A DNA stretch of 6,978 nt, taken from NCBI GenBank assembly GCA_034666705.1, contig JAXDLH010000412.1:1-6978 (forward strand). Reading direction: 5' to 3'. Origin of the DNA: JAXDLH01 sp034666705. Its GTDB lineage: Bacteria; Chloroflexota; UBA6077; SHYK01. This document shows, in pieces, positions 1-5,557 of the stretch. Positions within the stretch are counted from its first letter, which is position 1; every line of letters begins with the position of its first letter. Under the pieces are notes generated by a model, which worked only from the letters and a program-made list of their open reading frames with translations, was not told the origin of the DNA and ran no database searches. The position numbers and the translations under genes were made by a program.

Positions 1-458
1 ACGATGCGATTGGACGGCGTCGGCTGGGTCTGGGCCACTGCGGACGGCGCGCTCTGAAAGTCTACGCTCTGGGCGAATGAGTTGTACTGCACGTAGAGGT
101 AGAGGAGCATACCCGCGCACATCAGCATGACCGCGACGGTGCTTACTGCTTTGAGGGAGACAAACGGCGGCCGCTCGAGCGGGGGCACCGCAGGGCGAAT
201 GGGATTGCGCTCCTCGGGGCGCATCGGAATCGCCGCGTCGACAAATCGGGCAGGATCAAGACCTAGGAAGCGGGCGTATTGTTGCACGAGGCCGCGGGTG
301 TACGCGCTCGGCGGCAACGAAGTGTAGTCATCCGTCTCCAGCGCCTGCAGGTAGCGCAGCCGCACCTTGAGGGCAGTTTCGACGTCGCCGAGACTGATCC
401 CACGCTCCAGGCGCGCACGGCGCAACACCTCCCCGGGCGAGAAATGACGGGTGTCCAT
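1..458 (-). CDS. RodZ-like HTH/transmembrane protein, 3' end beyond window
   Basis: The minus-strand frame is open from the ATG at 458 to the window edge (152 codons seen). Residues about 5-70 read as a helix-turn-helix of the HTH_25 kind found in RodZ: 'GEVLRRARLERGISLGDVE', then 'LRYLQALE.DDY..LP...Y.RG...QYARFLGLDP', which closely follows the RodZ N-terminal pattern. A proline-rich stretch (about 77-98) leads into one hydrophobic segment at about 101-123 ('AVSTVAVMLMCAGMLLYLYV'), then a Gln/Pro/Ser/Thr-rich external linker. RodZ links the MreB cytoskeleton to the cell-wall elongation machinery; many Chloroflexota and Firmicutes homologues are annotated only as HTH-domain proteins. The start lies 2 nt after the stop of the upstream NUDIX gene, with a GAGGG Shine-Dalgarno-like stretch inside that gene's end, so the two are probably cotranscribed and coupled. 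The C-terminal domain is not visible, so the rodZ symbol is withheld. Confidence 0.85.
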   Translation of the reverse strand, partial: MDTRHFSPGEVLRRARLERGISLGDVETALKVRLRYLQALETDDYTSLPPSAYTRGLVQQYARFLGLDPARFVDAAIPMRPEERNPIRPAVPPLERPPFVSLKAVSTVAVMLMCAGMLLYLYVQYNSFAQSVDFQSAPSAVAQTQPTPSNRI

Positions 459-460
459 GG

Positions 461-1507
461 TTAGCCGCCCTCAGCATGACGCAGCGCCCAGACCCGCTGC
501 GCTTCGACGATGAGCTGACGCGTCGCCTGTGCCTCTAGCCATCCTGTTACTGACGCCGCGGTCTGGAAAAAGCGGCTGATTGTCGCCTCGAGCTTCGGAA
601 TCTCGGTTACGGAGGCAGTCGCGGCGTAGATGCTCGGGCAATCGACACGCGCCGCCACCACCTTGTGGTCGCCGTCGTCACGCAGCAACGTGCCGATCGG
701 CCGCACCGGCAGCACGCTGCCAACCGCTGCCTCGCCTTCGCCGAGTACCGCTACGTCCAACTCCTCGCCACCTGCGACGTTCAGGGTCGCGGGGATCCAG
801 CCATAGTGCATCGGAATCGGCTCGGGAAAGTGGGCGCCAGTGGATCGAAAATCGTGTGCTGCGGCGTCGTACACGATGCGTTCGCTGCTCCCGCAGGGAT
901 TCTCGATGATTGCATAGACCAAGAGCGGAGCCGCCGGGCCCGCCATGGCGTAGCGCCGCAGCCCCATTGCCGCACGAGCGTCGTTGCGTCCCTCCAGCCA
1001 TTCGGCTAGCGCCTGACGGTGCGCCTCGAACGCAATCTCTGCAGGCAGCTCTTCGGCACGAAACCAGCATGCCTCGTCGGCGTCATCTGCCGCCCGGAGC
1101 TCGCCCGCCACCCGGTGGGCGCGATATACCACCAGGTGAGCCGCGCCGCGCGGGTCCCCTGCGCCAAAGTAGACACCGAACACGCCGGCGAGCGATACCG
1201 TCAGCCCAGTTTCCTCCTCGGCCTCACGTACCGCAGTCTCGGATGCCTCCTCGCCATACTCGACAAACCCAGCAGGCATGGTCCACCAGCCACGGTACGG
1301 CTCGTGGGCGCGCCGCACCAATGCGATCCGATCCCCGTCTTCGATCAGGGCCGCAGCGCCCATCGCTGGCTTCGCGTAGTACGTCCAGCCGCAGACCGGA
1401 CATGTCGGCCGAGCCCTGTCGCCCGACGCGCGAGGGCGCAGCTCGTGCCCGCAGCGGCCGCAGTAGCGCGGCTCGCCAGGATCTGGAAGGTCCAGACCGT
1501 GCATCAC
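461..1507 (-). CDS. Zinc-ribbon NUDIX hydrolase fused to a degenerate inorganic-pyrophosphatase-like domain
   Basis: This is a 348-residue two-domain protein. Residues 16-39 form a zinc ribbon (Cys16, Cys19, Cys36, Cys39, in 'YCGRCG' and 'CPVCGW'). The NUDIX domain spans about 45-172, with a complete Nudix box at 80-102: Gly80, Glu86, then Arg94-Glu95-x-x-Glu98-Glu99-x-Gly101. NUDIX enzymes hydrolyse nucleoside diphosphates linked to another group; the substrate cannot be read here, though a zinc ribbon ahead of the fold recalls NADH-pyrophosphatase-type and related members. Residues about 192-346 resemble family I inorganic pyrophosphatase: 'VYAIIENPCGS' near the start, 'HYGWI', 'GGEELDVAV', 'RDDGDHKVVA' and 'ISRFF'. 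Several expected catalytic residues are replaced, so this half is probably not an active pyrophosphatase. The start is GTG at 1507 or the adjacent in-frame ATG at 1504; only a weak GGGA precedes them. The RodZ-like gene follows 2 nt after the stop. The NUDIX call is firm, the pyrophosphatase kinship good, the joint function unknown. Confidence 0.92.
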   Translation of the reverse strand: MMHGLDLPDPGEPRYCGRCGHELRPRASGDRARPTCPVCGWTYYAKPAMGAAALIEDGDRIALVRRAHEPYRGWWTMPAGFVEYGEEASETAVREAEEETGLTVSLAGVFGVYFGAGDPRGAAHLVVYRAHRVAGELRAADDADEACWFRAEELPAEIAFEAHRQALAEWLEGRNDARAAMGLRRYAMAGPAAPLLVYAIIENPCGSSERIVYDAAAHDFRSTGAHFPEPIPMHYGWIPATLNVAGGEELDVAVLGEGEAAVGSVLPVRPIGTLLRDDGDHKVVAARVDCPSIYAATASVTEIPKLEATISRFFQTAASVTGWLEAQATRQLIVEAQRVWALRHAEGG

Positions 1508-1517
1508 ATTCCCATCA

Positions 1518-1532
1518 CGGGCCGACGGCCCG
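1518..1532. repeat. GC-rich inverted repeat in the divergent intergenic region
   Basis: CGGGCCG-A-CGGCCCG is a perfect inverted repeat with 7-nt arms around one central base. As RNA it could fold with a 6-bp stem and 3-nt loop. It lies 11 nt upstream of the GTG start of the NUDIX gene, in its presumed leader. It may be an operator, a leader hairpin, or chance in GC-rich DNA. There is no U-tract, so it is not a recognisable terminator. Confidence 0.4.
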
Positions 1533-1536
1533 CCTA

Positions 1537-1542
1537 ATCATA
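1537..1542 (-). promoter_or_regulatory. Possible -10 element for the NUDIX/RodZ operon
   Basis: On the minus strand this reads TATGAT, five of six matches to the bacterial -10 consensus, about 30 nt upstream of the NUDIX start. No good -35 hexamer sits 16-18 nt further upstream; that stretch is GC-rich. A transcript starting here would begin at or within the inverted repeat at 1518-1532. Suggestive only. Confidence 0.3.
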
Positions 1543-1555
1543 GCCAAGTTTCCGA

Positions 1556-1566
1556 CCGGGACCCGG
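1556..1566. repeat. Second short inverted repeat in the divergent intergenic region
   Basis: CCGGG-A-CCCGG has 5-nt arms around one central A, 24 nt from the larger inverted repeat at 1518-1532. Like that one it has odd-length symmetry with a central A, but the arms differ. Its position between divergent genes allows an operator role; short GC palindromes also arise by chance at this base composition. Confidence 0.25.
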
Positions 1567-1595
1567 CATCTGCGTTGGGGTAAGGCTCGGGCACG

Positions 1596-1624
1596 TTGCT
1601 TCCTGTTACCATCTCGCGTATTGT
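1596..1624 (+). promoter_or_regulatory. Possible sigma-70-type promoter for the secreted-protein genes
   Basis: A -35-like TTGCTT (1596-1601) is separated by 17 nt from a -10-like TATTGT (1619-1624, four of six consensus matches). The predicted start would be near 1631, leaving a leader of about 40 nt that contains a strong Shine-Dalgarno sequence. Spacing is ideal but the hexamers are imperfect, and sigma-factor preferences in the host are unknown. Confidence 0.35.
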
Positions 1625-1654
1625 CGTGCAACGCGACAGCAAAGATCTCTTGGT

Positions 1655-1661
1655 GAGGAGG
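1655..1661 (+). promoter_or_regulatory. Strong ribosome binding site for the first secreted-protein gene
   Basis: GAGGAGG, complementary to the 16S rRNA 3' end, ends 8 nt before the ATG at 1670. It fixes this start and indicates efficient translation, stronger than the site of any other plus-strand gene here except the second paralogue. Confidence 0.8.
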
Positions 1662-1669
1662 GACGAGCC

Positions 1670-2467
1670 ATGCGGGGAACCAATCCGTTCTACCTGTTGA
1701 TCTCGGCCTGTGCGCTCATGATCACCGCGCTGGCTGTAACGGGCGGTGCGGTCGCGCAGACCACGGAGAACCCGCCCGCAATGGCCGGGCAGCCGCAGGG
1801 CGCGGCGGAACGAGTCGCGGTCCACGGATACTGGACAATCGACGTCGCGGACGCAGATGGCAGCCCCGCGAGCCACACCGAGTTCGAGAATGCGCTGGAC
1901 CCTCAGGGCGCGACCACGCTGATCGGTCTCCTGAGCCGGTCCAATTCGATGGGGCAGTGGCGCGTGGAGCTCAGTGCCCCGGCCGGCGCACTATCTCCGT
2001 GCGCAGCCCCTATCGCTGTTAGCGGCGCTTCTTCCAGCTGCATCCTTCAGGAGCCGGGCCTTGCAGCCCTCGGCGACGGTTCAGTGCGCTCCATCCCTGA
2101 TGGCACGTCGAACACCGTCCAACTTGGAGAATCAGGCACCCCGAATCTGACCGTGTTTGCCGGCATAGGCCCGGACGCCGGCAAACTCGTCCTCGCTGGC
2201 ACGCTGACGGCGAGGAGCGCAGGCGCGGTTGGCCAGGCGCGGACCTTCGCCGTTCGCTGTCCTCCCAGCAGCTCACCTGGCGCGCCTTGCAGTTCCGGGC
2301 TCCAGCGCATCGGCGACGGTCTCCAGCCCTTCACGGTTGCGACGCTCGCCGAGCCGGTCACCGTCACTCCCGGTCAGATTCTCCAGGTCAACGTAGCCAT
2401 TACATTCTCCTGCGCGAACCCGGGCCCTGCCGGATGTGGCAGCGAGTTGACAGGACAGGAGTCCTAG
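1670..2467 (+). CDS. Secreted protein of unknown function, paralogue A
   Basis: A 265-residue protein with a Sec-type signal peptide: Arg2, a hydrophobic core at about 8-24, and probable cleavage at 'GAVA|Q' after residue 29. The mature part holds a conserved block from Trp55 ('YWTIDVADADG', then 'SHTEFENAL') through 'MGQWRVEL' near 94-101, a middle 'DGSVRSIPDGTSNTVQLG', 'AGKLVLAGTLTA' and 'GQARTF' near 170-193, and a β-strand-like ending 'PGQILQVNVAITFS' at 234-247. After this ending it has an extra 18-residue tail with Cys248 and Cys256. Cys111, Cys124, Cys197 and Cys207 are shared with the next gene and could form two disulfides outside the cell. No catalytic motif is visible. The 'GQ..QV.V...FS' ending resembles strands that close repeated extracellular or appendage-type proteins, but that is an impression. 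It lies immediately upstream of its paralogue and is probably cotranscribed with it. Confidence 0.88.
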   Translation: MRGTNPFYLLISACALMITALAVTGGAVAQTTENPPAMAGQPQGAAERVAVHGYWTIDVADADGSPASHTEFENALDPQGATTLIGLLSRSNSMGQWRVELSAPAGALSPCAAPIAVSGASSSCILQEPGLAALGDGSVRSIPDGTSNTVQLGESGTPNLTVFAGIGPDAGKLVLAGTLTARSAGAVGQARTFAVRCPPSSSPGAPCSSGLQRIGDGLQPFTVATLAEPVTVTPGQILQVNVAITFSCANPGPAGCGSELTGQES

Positions 2468-2471
2468 GAGG
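2466..2471 (+). promoter_or_regulatory. Ribosome binding site overlapping the upstream stop codon; sets the start of paralogue B
   Basis: TAGGAGG at 2465-2471 is both the TAG stop of the preceding gene and the Shine-Dalgarno sequence of the next. Spacing to the ATG at 2475 is only 3 nt; spacing to the adjacent in-frame ATG at 2478 is 6 nt, so 2478 is the better start. The arrangement implies termination-reinitiation coupling. Confidence 0.7.
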
Positions 2472-2477
2472 CGCATG

Positions 2478-3296
2478 ATGCGGATTCTGAGAGCAGGCTA
2501 CATGTTGAGTGCCACGTGCGCGGTAGTAATCGCCATGCTGTCCGTCGCCAGCAGTACCGTGCAACCCATGACGACCGCACAATCGGGGGCAGGGCTGTCG
2601 GAGGCGGGATCGGGAGCCATCGTGGTCTACGGCCGCTGGTCCATCGACGTCGCGGACCCCGATGGCGTAGCCGTGAGTCACACGGAGATCGAGAATGCGC
2701 TCACCCCGACGGGCGCGGACGCGCTGGCCGGCTTCCTCGGGCGCACCAGCTCGGTGGGCCAGTGGCGAGTCGTGCTGGATTCCACCGGTGGAGCGCCCTC
2801 GCCTTGCCCGCTGACCGGCGACGTGGGCGCCGCAGGGACCGGCTGTGTGCTGGCCGAGTCCGCCGTCCGCGAAGCTGCGACCCGGGGCAGAATTACGACC
2901 ACGTTAGATGATGGCTCCGTGCGAAACCTTGCCGACGGCCCCTCGAACACCCTGCAGACGGGACCGAACGGATCGTCCGACGCCACCGGACTCGCGGTTG
3001 GCACCGGTACTGGAGCGGATGCTGGCAAGCTCATCCTCGCGGGCACGCTAACTGCGGCGCAGTCAGGAAATATTGGCCAGGCCCGGACCTTTATCACCAG
3101 CTGCGATCCGCCGGTTGCACTAACCTCGCCGGGCAGCCTTTCGTGCATTACCAGCCTCTCGCAGCCAGCCGCAGACGGCTCGGTCCGCATCGTAACGCAG
3201 TCCAATCAGCTGTTCACGATCGTGACGCTCCCGCAGCCGATCCCGGTGTCGGCCGGCCAGATCGTCCAGGTCACCGTCGCCATCAGCTTCTCATGA
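2478..3296 (+). CDS. Secreted protein of unknown function, paralogue B
   Basis: A 272-residue protein counted from the ATG at 2478; an in-frame ATG at 2475 adds one residue but is too close to the ribosome binding site. The N-terminus is a basic, hydrophobic signal sequence (about 2-28), with cleavage probably between 'ASS' and 'AQSG'. The mature part aligns with the preceding protein without gaps through about 110 residues: 'RWSIDVADPDG', 'SHTEIENAL', 'VGQWRVVL', then Cys110 and Cys123. It then matches 'DGSVRNLADGPSNTLQTG', 'DAGKLILAGTLTA', 'GQARTF', Cys209 and Cys223, and the ending 'AGQIVQVTVAISFS' at the C-terminus. It carries a longer middle insertion than paralogue A and lacks A's Cys-containing tail. 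Substitutions are spread along the protein, so the duplication is not recent. No enzymatic motif is recognised; the two proteins may be subunits of one surface or extracellular structure. Confidence 0.88.
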   Translation: MRILRAGYMLSATCAVVIAMLSVASSTVQPMTTAQSGAGLSEAGSGAIVVYGRWSIDVADPDGVAVSHTEIENALTPTGADALAGFLGRTSSVGQWRVVLDSTGGAPSPCPLTGDVGAAGTGCVLAESAVREAATRGRITTTLDDGSVRNLADGPSNTLQTGPNGSSDATGLAVGTGTGADAGKLILAGTLTAAQSGNIGQARTFITSCDPPVALTSPGSLSCITSLSQPAADGSVRIVTQSNQLFTIVTLPQPIPVSAGQIVQVTVAISFS

Positions 3297-3320
3297 CGTT
3301 CAGCTGAGTCGGAACGGCAT

Positions 3321-3346
3321 GTGAACGTTGCACGTGAGCGTTGCTC
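3321..3346 (+). repeat. 13-nt tandem repeat just upstream of the LamG surface-protein gene
   Basis: GTGAACGTTGCAC (3321-3333) is followed directly by GTGAGCGTTGCTC (3334-3346), 11 of 13 bases identical. The pair ends 3 nt before the likely ATG at 3350 and lies where a ribosome binding site would be expected. It may be a protein-binding site, a translational control element, or replication slippage. Confidence 0.5.
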
Positions 3347-3349
3347 ATC

Positions 3350-5443
3350 ATGGTGAAGCACCTCGCCCCTGCGGTGGGGCTGCTGCTGCTTGCCGCCCTC
3401 GGCATGTGGACCCTCAGTGTCCCCGCCGACGTGCAGGGTCAACTCGTTTTTCCGACGGTTGGGGTGCAACTTCCCACGCTTCGCCCCGTATTGACGGTCC
3501 GCGCAGCCACCAGTACGCCGACCCCTACGCACACTGTTACCCCAACGGTTACGCTGACTCCCACCGCTTCGCTCACACCCACCGTTACCCTCACGCCGCT
3601 GGGGATCCGCTTGGCAGACAACGTCGGCGTTGGAGACGTCAGCGGCGCAACGCCAGGTGCCCAGGCTCGGTTCGACGATGCAGTCCAGATTGGCGACAGC
3701 GCGCCCATCGGCACGACAGCACAGGTGCGGTTCGAGGATGTCGTCTCCGTAGACGACTCGGCGACGGTACGGCCCCCGACCCAGCTCCGGTTCGACGATG
3801 CAGTCATTGTGCAAGACTCGACGGTCGGCACACCTCCCCGGGTACTTCGCTTCGATGACGGCGTGCAGGTTGGTGACAACGCCCCAATCGGTCCGCCCGG
3901 GCAAGCCCGCTTTGACGACAGCATCGCCTTGCAGGACTCAGCTAACCTGGTGCCCCCCGCCCAACTCCGCTTTGACGACGCCATTCAGGTAGGAGAGGGT
4001 TCGGGGGTAGCCCCGACAGCTCGAGGTCGCTTCGACGATGCGATTCAGGTGCAGGATGCGGCGGGCGCGGCGATCGTGACCCCCGCGGGCGCTATTTGCT
4101 CGCCATCGACTGGGAGCCTGCTGCTGACGGGCGAGCTCATCTCGTGCAAATTTACCGAGGCGCGCGGCGCTTCGTTCGTCGGTTGGACCGCCGACGGTTT
4201 CACGCCCGCGGCGACCCAGAAGGAGGTCGCCGCGTTCGTGGGCCGCACGCCGGGTGACTTCTCGATCGTCGCCAACTGGACCGACCTCAACGGCCCACGC
4301 ACCCAACGCTTCGAGTACACGGTCAGCCGCCTGCAGCTCACCTGCAAGCCCGGCGCTGGCTCGATTCTGGCGCCCGGGGACTCGGTGAGCTGCGTGGCCC
4401 AGCCAGGCGCCATGACCAAGCTCGCCGGCTGGAAAGCGGTTGGCTTCAGTCCAACATCTCAGAGAGGCGGGATCGGCAGCTTCATGGCGCAGGGCACAGG
4501 CGCCGCGTCCGTTACCCTCGAATGGGTCGAAGCTGGTACGTCACGCAGCTTCACCCTGGATTACGTTGTGGCGATTCCCACCGCGACGCCCACCCCGACC
4601 CGCACGGTCACCCCCACGTCGACAGGCACACCAACCAGGACACCCGCCGCGACCGCGACCCGCACGCTCACGCCGACGCTAACCCGAACCCCGACCCTGA
4701 CCGGCACGCCGGGCAGCACCTACACGCCGTCGGCGACCCCCACCTATACCCCTACAGCGACTGCCGTGGCCATCCCAAGTCCGGTGAGTCTCTGGCATGC
4801 CGAGGGCAACACGAACGACAGCGCCAGTGGCGGGAACAACGCCACCCTGCAAGGCGGGGCGAGCTTTGCGCCGGGCGAAATTGGCCAGGGCTTCAGCCTC
4901 AATGGGACGACTGCATATGTTGAGCGGGTCATCGCCACGAATCTCGAACCAGGCCCTAACTCATTCACTCTCAGCGCGTGGGTGAACACGACCTCGAACA
5001 CCCGCCAGATGGTGCTCTCCAAGTTCCAGTGCGGGGGGGCCTGCCCCGCCGGCGCGAACTCCCTCTACTTCCTGGAAGTCGCCGGTGATGTGGGCTGCTT
5101 TGACATTCGGGATACGCCCGGCGTGGAGCAGCGCATCTGTGGGACGCGCCTGATTGCCGACGGCGCATTCCACCATCTCCTCGCGGAGCGCAATCTGACC
5201 GCGAACACCGTTCAGATCTACGTCGACGGAACGCTCGACATCAGTGCCACGCTCACGGTGCTCGGCTCGATCACGGACAACGATGGCGAAGCCGATCCGT
5301 TCATCATTGGGGCCAACCGAACCGCCGGCCAGTTCACCCACGAACTCTTCTTCGCTGGGGTCATCGACGAGATCGCCTTCTACAATCGGGCACTCTCCGC
5401 GGCCGAGGTCTCTGCGCTTTACCATTCCATCGCCGGGCCTTGA
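3350..5443 (+). CDS. Modular surface protein: eight 20-aa repeats, paired Cys domains, Thr/Pro linkers, C-terminal LamG domain
   Basis: A 697-residue protein from the ATG at 3350; an in-frame TTG at 3341 adds three residues, and no good ribosome binding site precedes either. Signal peptide about 1-26 ('GLLLLAALGMWTLSVPA'). Residues 55-83 are a Thr/Pro linker. Residues 87-246 are eight 20-residue units, each opening with Arg and mostly 'RFDDAxQVxD'. Two related domains follow (about 240-327 and 328-408), each with a Cys pair 16 residues apart (Cys250/Cys266, Cys332/Cys348) and a 'GW.A.GF.P' motif, Ig-like by inference. Residues 410-472 are a second Thr/Pro linker. The C-terminus (478-697) matches the LamG_3/concanavalin-A-like fold: 'LWHAEGNTNDSASGGNNATL', 'GFSLNGTTAYV', 'FTLSAWVNT', 'VQIYVDGTL', 'GVIDEIAFYNRALSAAEV'. 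LamG domains bind glycans or proteins, so adhesion or surface display is the likely role. No sortase motif, S-layer homology domain or membrane anchor is visible. It follows the secreted paralogues by 53 nt. Confidence 0.93.
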   Translation: MVKHLAPAVGLLLLAALGMWTLSVPADVQGQLVFPTVGVQLPTLRPVLTVRAATSTPTPTHTVTPTVTLTPTASLTPTVTLTPLGIRLADNVGVGDVSGATPGAQARFDDAVQIGDSAPIGTTAQVRFEDVVSVDDSATVRPPTQLRFDDAVIVQDSTVGTPPRVLRFDDGVQVGDNAPIGPPGQARFDDSIALQDSANLVPPAQLRFDDAIQVGEGSGVAPTARGRFDDAIQVQDAAGAAIVTPAGAICSPSTGSLLLTGELISCKFTEARGASFVGWTADGFTPAATQKEVAAFVGRTPGDFSIVANWTDLNGPRTQRFEYTVSRLQLTCKPGAGSILAPGDSVSCVAQPGAMTKLAGWKAVGFSPTSQRGGIGSFMAQGTGAASVTLEWVEAGTSRSFTLDYVVAIPTATPTPTRTVTPTSTGTPTRTPAATATRTLTPTLTRTPTLTGTPGSTYTPSATPTYTPTATAVAIPSPVSLWHAEGNTNDSASGGNNATLQGGASFAPGEIGQGFSLNGTTAYVERVIATNLEPGPNSFTLSAWVNTTSNTRQMVLSKFQCGGACPAGANSLYFLEVAGDVGCFDIRDTPGVEQRICGTRLIADGAFHHLLAERNLTANTVQIYVDGTLDISATLTVLGSITDNDGEADPFIIGANRTAGQFTHELFFAGVIDEIAFYNRALSAAEVSALYHSIAGP
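3512..3598 (+). repeat. First Thr/Pro-rich linker coding segment
   Basis: About 29 codons of alternating Thr and Pro with Val, Leu and Ser ('TPTPTHTVTPTVTLTPT' and on). Such segments form extended, probably O-glycosylated stalks between the membrane-proximal part and exported domains. The repetition is at amino-acid level; codons vary, so there is no exact DNA repeat. Confidence 0.8.
3608..4087 (+). repeat. Eight tandem 60-bp (20-residue) in-frame repeats
   Basis: Units begin at 3608, 3668, 3728, 3788, 3848, 3908, 3968 and 4028, with no length variation. Each starts with an Arg codon; units 2-8 begin 'RF(D/E)D', followed by a hydrophobic alternation, usually 'QVxDS', and often a 'PPxQ' near the end. 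Unit 1 ('RLADNVGVGD') is degenerate and unit 8 loses the proline-rich end. DNA identity between units is modest, so they are old and kept by selection on the protein. The acidic pairs in each unit could bind a divalent cation, but no known calcium-binding repeat is recognised. Confidence 0.9.
4577..4765 (+). repeat. Second Thr/Pro-rich linker coding segment
   Basis: About 63 codons rich in Thr and Pro with Ala, Arg and Ser, separating the Cys-pair domains from the LamG domain. Its reading ('TPTPTRTVTPTSTGTPTRT' and on) is the style of stalk common in Chloroflexota exported proteins. It would hold the LamG domain away from the repeat region. Confidence 0.8.
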
Positions 5444-5557
5444 TCCGCCGCCTGATCCTGAGCATCATTCCCCGTGTTGCCTGACGCACCGCAGTGTTAG
5501 ACTTCCTGGACGCTCGCAGGCCATCTGGGTCCGAGCCGCGGAGTAATACGAACCTCG
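5444..5557. other. Short intergenic gap without a clear terminator or promoter
   Basis: No stem followed by a T-run is visible after the LamG gene, and no convincing -35/-10 pair precedes the lipoprotein gene. A GGAG at 5540-5543 lies 14 nt before the ATG at 5558, a wide spacing for a ribosome binding site. Whether transcription reads through from the LamG gene cannot be decided. Confidence 0.5.

Noticed and set aside
1502..1515. Mini-frame ATG GGA ATG TGA overlapping the NUDIX start on the minus strand
   Set aside because: Only three codons and no ribosome binding site; such frames arise readily by chance, so a leader-peptide role is not supported.
910..1656. A 248-codon plus-strand frame opposite the NUDIX gene
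   Set aside because: It is antisense to a gene with clear domain motifs, is full of Arg/Pro/Ser as expected from the opposite strand of GC-rich DNA, and shows no domain.
3284..3306. Possible terminator hairpin (TCAGCT/AGCTGA) after paralogue B
   Set aside because: The stem is 6 bp with a 13-nt loop, overlaps the end of the coding sequence and has no T-run.
3206..3984. Long minus-strand frames (232 and 181 codons) opposite the repeat region
   Set aside because: They mirror the 60-bp repeats of the real gene, which explains their apparent periodicity; they lack a ribosome binding site and recognisable domains.
3608..4087. Regular 60-bp repeats considered as a CRISPR-like array or intergenic satellite
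   Set aside because: The units are contiguous without unique spacers, diverge in DNA sequence, and keep one reading frame inside a gene.
5477..5503. Promoter-like TTGCCT and TAGACT before the lipoprotein gene
   Set aside because: The spacer is only 15 nt and both hexamers are imperfect; not better than chance.
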